This document shows, in pieces, positions 11,626 to 23,503 of a stretch of 64,000 nucleotides of DNA. A program made the translations under genes and the position numbers. The stretch comes from Trochalopteron elliotii (taxonomy: Eukaryota > Chordata > Aves > Passeriformes > Leiothrichidae): contig JANPWX010000162.1 in the NCBI GenBank assembly GCA_024734555.1, positions 646,799-710,798 of the forward strand, given 5' to 3'. Below the pieces are notes generated by a model. It saw nothing but the letters and a program-made list of their open reading frames with translations. It ran no database searches and was not told where the DNA came from. Positions within the stretch are counted from its first letter, which is position 1; every line of letters begins with the position of its first letter.

Positions 11626-14390
11626 TTGAGCAAAATGGAGACGCTCAGCTCGTGCCGTTGAGAGCACGAGGGATGTGACATCAGCTGGGCTGGGGGGAGC
11701 CAGGGGTCCCCTGCAAGCCTCAGCAGGAGAGATGAAGGAGCAGGGCTGCCAAGGGCTGGACACTTGTGGGCAGCTCCACTGCCAGTGATCCCACATGGAC
11801 CTTGGGCAGAAACCTCCTCCGGCTTCACTCTCACAGATGAGAGTCAATGGGTGGGAAAAGTCCACAACAAAACAGTCTCCACTTTTATATACCACATATT
11901 CATAAATCCCACCTGAGAGAGGTAAAACTGAAGCTCCTTTAGTGTTGCTGTCCCTCTCTAAACCTCTGCCCTGTTTTGGAGGCCAGTTCCAATGTCTTGG
12001 AGATCACTTGGGTGCTCTGTGGTGCTCATGGCGTTTCCCACTGTTTCCTGTCTGTGCACGTCTCAGCCTCTCTGTCCTTCTTTCTTCCCCTCCCATGGCT
12101 TGGCAGAGTGATAAAAGATGGCCATGACAAGGTCTGTCATGCTTTGTGACATCCTCCTGAGGTTCATGAGAGGATTTGCTGCCTGATTCATGTGTGCTGT
12201 TCCTTGACCAGTCGATAGAGCCCAAGGACTCCCCACTGCAGCACCACTGAAGTTTATCAGTTCAGGTTGACTTTGTTTGCATAGATATTTTTTTCCCTGG
12301 AAACCTTTTTATGCCATGTTTGGGGGGCCTTTGGTGCAGTGGGATCTGGGGCTGGGAGTCAGCCTTGTAGGAGATGCCTCACACAAGCTGTTGATGAAGG
12401 CTTTCAACCCTTATCACTTATTTTACATATTTTTTGATGGAGTCATCCATTATTATATCTGACTTCCTGGATTTTAAAATCAATCCCAAGCAGGTTAAAT
12501 AATTATTCAGTTGTCTTTTACTCTTAAAGCAGACTAATTGCTCTCTGGAGAATGTCAGCCAGTGTATGGGAAAACACACTAATTACAATCAACTTCACGT
12601 CTGACTGTTTTATGTTATTTTATTTGATGACCTCGACATTGCTGCTAATGTGAGGAGTTTTCAAAACCTGAAATGAGATTCCAGAGCAAATGCCTGAAGC
12701 TCCCTTTGGGTCCAGACCAGAGGAGCAACAGTGGGGCTGGGCAGGCAGAAGGAGCCTGGCCTGGCACAAGGGGAAATTTGGCTGAAAACCACAGGAAGTT
12801 TCACTCAGAGTAGCAGAACTTGAGCCTCTCTTCAGGGTAAAACCTGGATCCCACAGAACACCTAAAATCCCATTGATGGCAGTCAGTACAGGTCTGTCTG
12901 CATCCAGCAAAACTGCACTGCATCCTTCTGTCCCCAGGTATGGGTCAAGACCTTGGGAATGGCTCCAGGATGGAGCTGGAAAGACACCTGGACATGGGCT
13001 GGGAACCCTCCTCCACTACTCCAGTGTTCCCAGAACACGACTGCATGGGCTCAGTGCCAGTGCAGTTATTTTTAGCTTTGTCAAGAGCTAGAGTCAAGAA
13101 AGTCAAAGTATTTTAGGTTTTCATTTCTCCCCTCTTTTGCTTTTTACCAAAACAAACAGCTCCATTCTCAGAGAGAAAATTCCAGCAGCCCTCAGCATGT
13201 GGTGCGATCTCTTATCTTCTACTCCTTATAAATCACGGAGTTATTTAGCTTTGAAGAACAACTATTTCTGATAACACTTTTCTCTCCCCCGCTGACAGTG
13301 TTGTTCACACATTTAGACAGCTCTGACAGCCTCTTTCCGTGTGACATCTGGGTAGAAATACCTGGTTTGAGGCAGCTCTTACCGAGTTTGGAGCCAGCAG
13401 AGCTCCTCAGGGACACAGGAGCTCCCGTTCCCTCTCACAGCCCTTCCATGCCCGGAGCTGTATTTTTTCTGTTTTTTTTTTTTTTTTTCCTCTGAGGTTA
13501 TAAAGTGTTTTTGCTGTTGCCTTCTGAGGTATGGGATTTGCCCTCTTCTGAGGACAAATCACTCTGTTTTGGGGACAGTATTAGCAAATGGGCCGATGAG
13601 GACAGGTACACAGAATTTAGAGCCTTTTCCTGCAGGATGCTGTTCCACAGGTCCCTAAGGCAGAGGATGGAGAGTCTGTGGAGAGTCTTCCTCGCAGAGA
13701 AGGCTTGAAGAACCTGACACTGCTGCTTGCCTGGGGAGAATCTCGCTGTCATGGCCCAGGTCCCCTGAGAGCTGCTGTTTATACAGCAGCATTATGTAGA
13801 GAAATGAGATAACACTGCTGGGAAGTGAAAGAAAGTTCCCTGGAGCACGAGGTTGTGGCTGGGAATGGGGCTTCAACTCCCAGAGCCTGCCCATCCTGGG
13901 AGACTGTGGCAGTCTCAGGTGCAGTAACAAGGATGCAGAGAAAGCAGGGAAATCCAGAAGGCAAGAAATATCAGCAAAACGAAAAGGGAAAGCAATGAAA
14001 AATTTATTCACAAGAATTCTCTCCTTGCACCTTCCCCCAAGGAGCTGCTACTGTGAAATGCTCCACGAGTGTGCTCCAAGGAGCTGGTCCTGTGCTCAGC
14101 CTGGCATGGAGCAGAGCCCTCAGCTCTGGTGTTGATGCCAGCTGGTCCCCAAACAGAAACAAACCCACCCTGTTGTTGGGAAAACCCAGCTCACTGAAAA
14201 AGTCAGCACACCTTATTTCAGAGTTTACATACAGATGCACAAGACTATGTGAGCTTTAAGAATCATCTACAAATCTATTTCTCACACCCTATAAACTGAT
14301 GAGTGAGGAAAGCAGCTCTGGAGGCTCCCACCCTTCCAGAGCCCTTGTTACTCCTGGGAAGCCCTTACTGCCAGACAGGTGCAGTGGATA

Positions 14391-14712
14391 TGTCATTGTA
14401 GGACACAAAAGAAAGATGAGAGGCTGCAAATATTTCAGAAGGCAAAGAGCATAGAATAAAGGCCTTATTGTCTAATTCTTACTGCCTTTTATAAGGTGTT
14501 CTGATACAGGCTTAACATGATTGGTGAATAGGAACCCCTCTCTAATCCCGTCGGTTAAACCAGAGAAACCTGGAGAAAGATTGTTTTGAGAGAATTGTTT
14601 GCCAGGATTGTTTTGAGAAGAAGCTTTCTTGAGAAATTTTTCCTTAGGAGAAAGTTAGCAGCTGCCAGCAAGCAGGCTAAAATCTCTCAGACCCAGAAAT
14701 ATCAGGCCCACA
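14391..14712 (-). mobile_element. Solo LTR, ERVK-like family, copy 1 (minus)
   Basis: Read on the minus strand this 322-bp block starts TGTGGGCCTGATATTTCTGG and ends CTACAATGACA. It carries a TATA-like CTTATAAAAGG and a polyadenylation region before the end, and has TG...CA termini. It is the inverted counterpart of 27559-27901. The flanking hexamers are tggata and cggatc, matching at four of six positions, as expected of an old 6-bp target duplication. A 6-bp duplication is typical of class II (beta-like) avian retroviruses. No internal retroviral genes are present. Confidence 0.85.
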
Positions 14713-14754
14713 CGGATCCTCCATGTCCCAGGCTCATCCAGCCCGGTGTGTCAG

Positions 14755-15250
14755 GTGGCAGCATCCCGGGATGTGCCCCGGGGCAGGACCGCGGAGCCGC
14801 CCCGCGCCGAGGCGGGCGAGCACGACTTGCGAACGGATTGAAACAAACCTTCTGGGAAAGGAGCTGAAAATAATTCCCGCGGTTTGTCAGTGGCTTCTTG
14901 GTTTAGACAGAGCGGCAGGATCCGAGTCCCTGTCCCCTTCAACTGCTGCTGATCATGCACCGGCCCTGTCACTTCAGCGTGGCACTGCCTAATGTGATGC
15001 AGCACAGCCACGGATCCAAAGCAATTTCAGGCTTCATCAACACGCATCACGCAAGAGAGCTCCTGCGCAGGGCTCGGCGGCTCGGGGGCTGAGCTGGCCC
15101 TGCCCACGGGAGTTCCTCACTCTGGATGTCGATTGCTAAAAACCCAGGAGCAGGATCTGCCTGGAACGCGGGGAGAGGATTAACCTCCGAGCCGGTGTGT
15201 CTGGATCGCTTACGCTCACACGCTGCCTGCGCTCGCTGTGCGTCTCTTTT
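14755..15250. promoter_or_regulatory. CpG-dense patch beside solo LTR
   Basis: Two CpG-rich clusters (about 14765-14830 and 15045-15245) lie directly after the solo LTR at 14391-14712. A TATA-like TGTATAAATTAAAAAGG follows at about 15249 on the plus strand. It could be an intronic promoter or enhancer. No first exon could be recognised. Confidence 0.35.
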
Positions 15251-16124
15251 GTATAAATTAAAAAGGCACCAGCCTGTCCCTGAGCTGCTCCCCCGCCCTG
15301 GCAGCTTTCCTGGCTCTCAGGTCCGAGGCATTTCCACCTGCTTTTGCTGAGGACCCCAGTTCCATGGGGCTCATGCAGCCCGTGACATACCTGCCCACCC
15401 AGGAGCTTTCCCTGTGTCCACGATACCCCACAGAGAAATGGAGCCAAGCAGGGATGAGTGCAGCCCCTCTGGGCTTGGGGTTGGGTGTTCCTGAACTCCC
15501 CAGCACACCTGACTGGATTTGCTGTCTGACACCCTTGGGGAGAGGCAGGACATGGAGCTTGAATCCCCCATGAACTCAGAGGAGGGACAGGCACAGTGGG
15601 GTGGCCAATCCCCCCAGAGTCCAGGAGCTCACTGTCCTCAGACACCCTCAAACATGACCAGGAATGTTTCTATTTCCATTTCAGCTGCTGTGACCCTGCA
15701 TCACGGAGCCAAACCTGAGTGGGAACAATCCTGCTGTTACCTCCCTGCCACAGCCCCCCACACTGGTCACTCTGGGGGTGTCCCTGGGACCCCACGGTGG
15801 CTGGTGGAGGAGCTGATGGACAGAGACACATTCCCAGTGCCTCTGATTCCACCACATGGTGCAGCAGGAGGCAGAGCCAGGTACTTGCTGAGTAATGCCA
15901 AGGAAATGAATTCAACCAGAAAATCAGATACGCAAAGTGAGAGCGTGTCCCACGAGGAGGGATTTCCCGCCTGCCAGGACAGAAATCCCATCACAGCAGG
16001 TTGATCCATTCCCAGGAGATGGTGTCTCCTTCTTTTCTCATTTTGGCATTGAATATGCAAAATCCCATTTCATTTGCTCTGAATTAGGCACTTCATGTCA
16101 CAGGGGGTGACATTCTTCTATGTA

Positions 16125-16265
16125 TAAGCTGCTTAACAGATGAGCAGTCAAGTGGCAAAGCAATACATTATTAATGCTTCTGGTTAAATTAACTGATTAA
16201 AACCACTGGAGCTAAAATGTATGTATCAGCACTTTACTCGCACTAAATGAGGAATTAATGGAACA
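16125..16265. promoter_or_regulatory. Candidate conserved non-coding element (AT-rich)
   Basis: Unique AT-rich stretch with homeodomain-type words (GGTTAAATTAACTGATTAA, GAGGAATTAATGG). Composition only; conservation was not tested. Confidence 0.25.
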
Positions 16266-17929
16266 TGGCAGGTTGTGTTTTTAATGAACAGTAGCTCGGG
16301 AAGGTCTGGAAAGGTTTCTCACTGCTCCTGGGGATGACCTGTTGCATCCTCAGCTGGATGCCAGCACTGCTTGTCCCCATGGGCTGGGGCATGGCCAGGG
16401 CAGGGCACAACAAGCTGTGGCTCCTAGAAACAAACTTCTCCTCATTGCAAACCCTCCTCGTTTGGCCTAATTGGCAGCGTTTCCTTCTGCCATGCTTTGA
16501 ACAAGCTGTTCTGGTGTTGCACGTTTGACATCTGAGGAAGAAGCGTTTACCGCGGCGGCGGAGCGTAACCCCGACCAAGGGAGCAGATCAAAGAGCTAAT
16601 CTGAGATCAAAAGCCTTCAGTGGTGCTACAGCAGAAATAAATTAAGTTAGCAACAGATTTCTTAATGATATTTAAATTTCTAATTTGCATAACACATGAT
16701 TAAAATAAAATGGGCCTTTTTTTTTTTTTTAAAGCTGGCTCAATTAATTAAAAAAGAAAGAAAGCAGCATCATAATCTCAGAGGAACAGATTCCCATCAA
16801 GATAAAGGCAGGGAAAATGCCACAGAAACTTTTAATTTACCCAATATTCAGCTCACAGGAAATGCAAATCTCCCAAAGTGACCGTGGGGTTGCAGCCTGA
16901 GAACTCCCCTAGGGGCCGATGTCGCAGTGACACCCAGTGCCACCACTGCCCTCGACACTGGCTGGGAAAGGCTCCCACAGGCTCTAAGTGGTTTATTTTT
17001 CTGCAAAAGGGAGATCTGGCAGCTTTGGGCTACTTGTGCTTGTCTTGTCCTCACTGTGGGACACCTCTGAGCTCCCTGGGATTATTTACCAGTTCACATT
17101 TGTGTGTGAGCTGCCCAGAATTAAACCATGGTGTCAATTCCAGCCTCCACTCTGTGCCACCCCACTGCCAGGGAGGGGCAGCTGGACTGGACTATGCCAC
17201 CAGCCCCCCCATGCCCATTCCTGCCCTCCTGCTCTGAGTGATGGGGCCTCCTCTCCCCAAAACCTCACTGGAACAGTCTGAACTCAGCAGATGTGTCCTG
17301 GGAGTCACCGATGGCTGGATCACACGTCACTTTTACAGCAGTGCTTTGGGCTGAGAGCACGTGTTACACTGTAATAAGTGGGGGGAAAAAAGGGTTTGAA
17401 AGCTTCAGATTATTGCAGATGTGTAACACAGGGTCGAGGTGGTGCAGCTGGGGGTGTATTTTCTGTGGTGTTTTATTGCCTTTTGGAGGAGTCTGGGGTG
17501 TCCATCGGGGCAATGTTCAGAGCAGGGGGTGAGGCCACACTGAAACATAAATCCCACCTTGTGCCAGGACTGACCAGGCTTCTAACAACGTTGATCAGCA
17601 GCAGAGTGATAAAATACTCTGGATTTCTCTTTTCTGTGTGCTGGAGAGCTGAGGGCTGGCCCTCTGTCCCCCTGCACACACTGCCCAGTTTGGGGCTCCC
17701 CACCCAGCAGAGCTTCCACTGAGCAGGTGATTGCTCTTCCCATTTATCCTGGTGCAAACTGGGTCTGACTGGTTCATTTGTAAAAATTCTTTGTAAACAG
17801 AATACAATATGTTGGAAACCAAACCTGCTTCTTTTGGGGAAAAAAAAAATGTCTTCCCAGGTAAACTGGATTTTGCAAACCTTTGAGCTCTGCACTGGGA
17901 GAGCCCATTGGCTGCACACAAACCTGCCA

Positions 17930-18270
17930 AGCTGAATTAAAATGCCAATTATTGCATGTTAATTAAATTCTTCTCCAATATTCATTGCTAAGACGCAGCT
18001 AATAAATGTTAATACCCACCTGGCATGTGTAGCATATATTAGACTTAAGAAATCTACACTAAATCCTGTTTTCCTTCCACAGTGTAGCCAAACACCAACA
18101 GTCAACTTGTTTCTCACTCTTGCATTGATGCTTCCAAAATCTGGGGCCTTGACTAAGACGAGGCATTGAATGGCAAATGCAGTTCTGCAAATATTATGAC
18201 ATATTGTTTGTCATCTGCCCTAAATATTTAACAGTTCTATTTTGCAAGATTTTTGTGCCACATGCTGAGT
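17930..18270. promoter_or_regulatory. Candidate conserved non-coding element (AT-rich)
   Basis: Unique AT-rich stretch of about 340 bp with words such as TGTTAATTAAATTC and CTAATAAATGTTAAT, not matching any repeat in the window. Composition only. Confidence 0.25.
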
Positions 18271-19590
18271 ATTTGCTCCTGATAGATGCTAAATTTGACT
18301 GATGGAATGGATTCCATTCAGGAGCTGACAGTCCCAAAGCCTTGTGAGGATCTTTGCTGTTGGCATCTTGTGTTTAAAAGAAAGCAGAGAAGGGAAAAAA
18401 AACCCCACAGAGTGCCCTGGGGAAATTGTTTCTGCTTAATCCCATCTCTTCTCCTCAGAAAATCTTTTTTGTAGGAAGAGATCGAAGGTCTGTAAGAGAT
18501 TTCAACAGGTCTCCAGGAGGTGTGGGATGCAGAGGGAGTGTGGGACTCTGTGGGATTGACCTGCCCCTGGTTAAACCTGCTGGTGCTTGGGGCAGCTAAA
18601 GATGTAATGGGAAGATTCAGAGACCGATTTTGCCTTTTCCTCATCTTATTTTAATGTTTTAGTGTAGTTAATCCGAGGGAAAAAACAGACTTTGCCAGGA
18701 TGTGGCACTTGCTGGGCACGGGAGGTGGGGGCAGCACAGGGGTCCACACTGGGACCTGTGAGAATAAAAGCTCACAATTTTTTATAAATTCCTTCCCAAT
18801 CTGCCTTGACTGAAATCTTTTATGGTGGGAAATATCTGCCTGGGGAGGGCATTTTTGAAACCTACAACCTTCAACATATTTTATGAATGGTTATTTTCCC
18901 TCCCTTTGTTTTAACTCTCCCCCCCATTTCTTAATTTTCAACTCTGAGTGCCCAGGGTAATTACAGCTGAAAGATTTGCAGGCTTAAAAGCAGCACTTTA
19001 TTCCAAGAAAGAGAAAGGGAATGACAAAAGGATCTGCTCTGAAAAATGCTTTCATTATTTTCCTGTCATCTGTACTCTCAGTTTACAAACAGCCACACAC
19101 AGACCAGGGGATGTGAAGGGACGTGTTGGACCTGCCCGGCAGCACAGCTCCAAAGGAATTCCACATTCCCTAAATGATCCAAACCAGCTTTTTAAAACCT
19201 GTTCTGTCTCACAGAGGAGGAGCAGCTGTCCATGGAGGAGCTGTGCTGGTGCCATGGTCCAAGCACATTGCTGCTCTGGGCTCAGGGAGGGTGGCCAGGG
19301 GTCCCTGTCACCCTGCTGGGTGCCCTGCCAGCCTGTCCTAGGTGTGGGTTTGTCCTGCTCCTGCCTCTCTGCCAGGTCAGGGCTTGGCAGTGCCCTGGCA
19401 GAGCTGGGTGTTCACAGCAGAACGGGGTCCTGGTGCCATCTGTGCTGAGCTCTGCTCCTCTGGGAAAAGGGTTTGGGATTGTGCCATGGGAGGGAACAGG
19501 ACCCAAACACCACCTGAGGCTGCAGCTGAGCTCTGGGGAGGGCAGGACCCTGCTGTGGGCACCCTGCTCCAGAGAGGGGATGAGCAACAA

Positions 19591-19690
19591 GTGCCATGGG
19601 CACAGTGTCAGTGCCATGGGCACCACGACAATGCCATCAGCACCACATCAGTGCCGTGGGCACAGTGCCAGTGCCATGGGCAAGGTGTCC
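19591..19690. repeat. 20-bp minisatellite, five units
   Basis: Five tandem units close to GTGCCATGGGCACAGTGTCA, starting at 19591, 19611, 19631, 19651 and 19671, with point differences. The unit holds the inverted motif GTGCCATGGGCAC. Confidence 0.9.
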
Positions 19691-19738
19691 CTGCACAGAA
19701 CGAGGGGCCTTTGCTCCAAAGGGAGATCCCAATGTCAC

Positions 19739-20032
19739 AGGGATCCTCTGCTGGTGATCCCACTGCCAGAGAGATCTGCTGCCAAAGGAATCCACTGTCA
19801 GTGACTCCACTGCCACAGGGATCCACTGCCACAGGGATCCACTGCCAATGATCCCACTGCCACTGTGATCCACTGTCAATGATCCCACTGCCAGAGGGAT
19901 CCACTGTCACAGGGATCCACTGCCAATGATCCCACTGCCAGGGGGATCCACTGCCCATGATCCTACTGTCACAGGAATCCACTGCCAATGGTCCCACTGC
20001 CAGAATGATCTGCTGCCAATGATCCCCCTACC
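19739..20032. repeat. 15-16-bp minisatellite, about 18 units
   Basis: Diverged tandem units alternating GGGATCCACTGCCACA and AATGATCCCACTGCC. It yields overlapping repeat-like open frames on the minus strand (WQWDHWQW) that are not considered genes. It lies 50 bp from the 20-bp minisatellite. Confidence 0.88.
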
Positions 20033-20379
20033 ACACTGGCAGAGCTGAGTGTCTCAGCAGGAACTGAACCAAGTGTCTGCTAATGAAGGTGAATATTCGT
20101 TATTATGACTAAACACAATGAATCACAAATTAAAATGGGTAAATTATTAGTTGGTAGATCAGAAAAGGGGGAATTAGAAAAACATTTCAGTTCTAGAGGG
20201 GGTGGAAGAGGAAAGCTTTATTAAGAGACCCAAATCCAGTTAAAAGAGAGTGTTAGTCATTGTGCAGTGCTTCACACAGCCCTTTGTCACTCAGTGACAG
20301 TGGATGTTACTGTGCCACTGGCAGCTCAGCACTGACCTGACCCTGTAACTGCTCACACCAGCCCTGGAGCCTTGATGCT

Positions 20380-20580
20380 TTGTGAAATTCTGAGATTCAT
20401 CATCATGATCACTGTTTATTTAACGCTAAGGACATTGTTTCCTCTACTCCAGTGTTATGAATTACCAAGGATTATGTGTTCAGTGGCTTCCATTGATTCA
20501 TGCAGAGCTAATTAATGGGATACATCAACCTATCATAAACATGAGCAATAACTCATGCCTCGTTAGCACCAATGAGCAAA
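20380..20580. promoter_or_regulatory. Candidate conserved non-coding element
   Basis: Unique AT-rich stretch with GCTAATTAATGGG, TTATTTAACGCTAAG and ATTCATCATCATGATC. Composition only; conservation was not tested. Confidence 0.25.
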
Positions 20581-21681
20581 CTGCTCCAGGGAGCAGGCAG
20601 GTCTCTGGAAGGGTTAATGGATCTACTGATTGAAGTGAAACTTATTTTTTTTTCCCTAGAATAGGGGCTTTTTCTGCACAGATTTCTTACATTTTAGGTG
20701 TGTCAGTATCTCCTTTGTAATGGTGTAAACTGGGAGCTGTAAACTGGGAGTAGCATTAATTCGGTGGAAAAATGGTTTGAAGAAGCTTGAGAAAAAGGGA
20801 TACTGGTGAGTGGGAGCTGCAAAAGGAGCTGAGCATGCAGTTGAGCTGAATTTGACTTTAATTAAAAAGCATATTGAAGGAAGAGATTTCTGACAGGAAA
20901 ACTGAGGAGTGAAGGGTTCCTATTTCCCACCCTATTTATAAATCAGTGAACACGAGCTGGCATCCTCCTCTCACAAGGGCTGTACAGTAAGCAGATTGTC
21001 TGGGGGGAAACCACATGAAGTTGGGCCAAACAATCCTCCTCCTCTTCCTCCTGTGTGTGGGATGAGCAGGTGGGGAACAGCCCCATGGGGGTCACTGCTC
21101 CGTGCCTGCACCACGGATTGGAATCAGGGGCAGTGTCCCTGAATTTCCTCTCATTTACTGGTAACTGCTGCAGAACTTGAGTGATGTCTTCAGTTTCAGA
21201 GTTAAGTGACAAAAAAACCAAGATTAATAAGTGGAGCTGTCCATGTGAAAGAAGATGTGGAGAGGATGCTGCAGACCCCTCCCGCTGCCGCTGGCTCCTG
21301 CAGCACTTTCTTCTTGAGGCGTGTAATACATTTAAAGGCTATTTGGAAAAGATGCTTCTAGCATCTTCTGGCCCAGCAGTTAGTGGGACTGTGCTGGGCA
21401 GCAGCACGTGAAGCTGATTAGATGAAGTGTCGGGTCACTGCCACTTGTCCTCTGCAATATCCAGAATTAAGCTGCTGCAAACACTTGAGTCTCAGTGAAA
21501 TCCCAGCAAGGGGGCTGGACACAGGGCTTTCAAGTTGCATCCTCTTGCCCTGATCTGTGCTCTCCTACCATTGACCCCGAGCTATTGACCTTGGCTACTC
21601 TGCCAGGGTGAGTGTGTGCAGTTCCCCTGCTCTGTGGCATTCCCTTAGCTAAAATCCACTGGTAACACCTTGTGGCTGTAA

Positions 21682-22124
21682 TGATGCCTTAAGATTTTAG
21701 TTTTTATATTTTTCATCTATTTTTATATATTTAGCGTATAATTCTAAACTCCATATAGAGTGTTAGTTATTGTCTCCACATCTTGGTCAGACAAAACAAT
21801 TCCTCTAAGCCTGAGATCCAAGGAGACCTCACAGCCTCAGGCCTTGAAAGTATAAACAAAATTGAGTTGTGAGGGGGAGAAAACTGGGGGGATGTGACTT
21901 CATTACCTGAAGCTGTAATTGGAGGATTAACCCCTTATATATAAATGGACCAAACTTATATCTGTCTGAAAAACTTGTGACCATCTTCCATCTTGGGTGT
22001 AGCCTCTGGGGGGGCTTTGTCTGCCCTTAATGTACCTGAAGGACCTTCATTAAATATAGCTGCTTTTTATTCTCCTATTATTTTCTGGCCTCTGTTTCTA
22101 GGTAAGCCCAAAAAAGGAATAATG
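21682..22124 (+). mobile_element. Solo-LTR-like element, TGATGCC family, copy A (plus)
   Basis: Starts TGATGCCTTAAGATTTTAG and runs through the shared internal block TACCTGAAGCTGTAATTGGA, a TATATAAATGGACCAAA segment and the polyadenylation-like CATTAAATATAG to TTTCTAGGTAAGCCC. The 3' end is worn: the expected GGCATCA reads GGAATAATGA, so the end is approximate. It is antisense to GRIK3. There are five more copies in the window. Confidence 0.8.
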
Positions 22125-23434
22125 AGGATATATGAGGCAGCAATGGGAATCAGTGGTGGTATTCCAGCTTCTGTGGTGGGCCTTGCTGCAGAAATGTGTC
22201 AACAATGCAGAAAAGATCTGAAACTAAACCACAAAATGAGATGGGGTCTGTCCTTGCACCCCTCACTGCTGCCCTTGCCTTTGGAGCAGGGGAGAAGCAG
22301 CACCAGGGGTGTCCCAGCCATGGAGGTGACCTTGCCTTCCCCGGGGCAGGGACCACTGTGGATCTCCTCACTTTGCTCAGGTCCCTCCTGGCCAAATACT
22401 TGCAAGAAAAGCAGTGTGAATTATTTTACTTCTTAAATGCTGCTTATGGAAATACTTCAAGGCCTGACCTAAGTCATGTCTCACCAGACAATGGGTTGGG
22501 ATAACACAACCCCCTTAGTGCTTCTCTCAGCTTTGTAGTAAAAAGAGAATCCTCCAGCTTCACAATGCAAAGAGAAAAACCAGAGACCAGCTAGAAGACC
22601 AGGGGAGAAGGGATGTGACTTTTGGAGCTTGCAGGCAGTAGGATTAAGGCCCAGGAAGATGATTCTCTGCTCAAGATCAGCAGTGGTCTTGGGTACCCTG
22701 GCTCAATATGGATCTTCTCCCTCCTGGCAGGTATGAGGGAGGCAGTGCTGAAGCTCCAGGCATGATCCTTTGCCATCTAGCAGTAATAAAATGCTTCTAC
22801 CCCAACAAACAGGAGTTAATTTCAGTGCATTCAAGCTCTTTGTTCAGTTTTGTGGATTTGGGAGGTTCTTCCCAAAGCGTTCATGCTGAACTAACAAATT
22901 TTTATTAATGCTTTCAAATGGAGATGAAAATGGTATGTTATGGCAGTGATGTCAGGCTTGATGAAACCAAAAATCCCACAGCTTCAACCTCTGTTCCTCC
23001 TGCTTTGTTTAGCTGAGCCTTAATGCAGTAATGATCCTGCAGTCCCCTCAGAGATGAAGACAGAAACCCTGACTGGATTAGCATGTGGAACTGTTTATTC
23101 CAGCTGGGCTTCCTTTGCTCACAAGAGCTGCTCTGAACTCATTCATTAACATGCTGCTAAAACAACTGAATGGGTTTCAGACCTGAATTTTGTCTTTCCC
23201 TTCTCCCCTCACCTAAGGAAACCCACAACTCTTTATTTCCTCCAGCAGAGCAATCCAGACCCACATCCCAGGGGAAACCAGGTTAATCTCTTTGGCAACT
23301 GCAGCTGGTCAATAAAATCCACTGGAAGCATGAATATTGGGGTTGGTCAGAGATAATCCCACCCTCATTCCTTTGTCCCTCAGTGAAGGGAGGGCTGGCA
23401 GCACTCACAGCTCATCTTGACAGCTGGGGGGGTT

Positions 23435-23503
23435 GGTGACACTCCTGTGTCATGGGGATTTGGTGGCAGGTGACACTCCTGTGTCGTGGAGCTTTGGGGG
23501 CAG
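23435..23503. repeat. 34-bp direct duplication
   Basis: Two adjacent units beginning GGTGACACTCCTGTGTC at 23435 and 23469, with partial further similarity up to about 23600. Confidence 0.7.

Noticed and set aside
19608..19997. 129-codon minus-strand frame with WQWDHWQW repeats
   Set aside because: It is translation of minisatellites.
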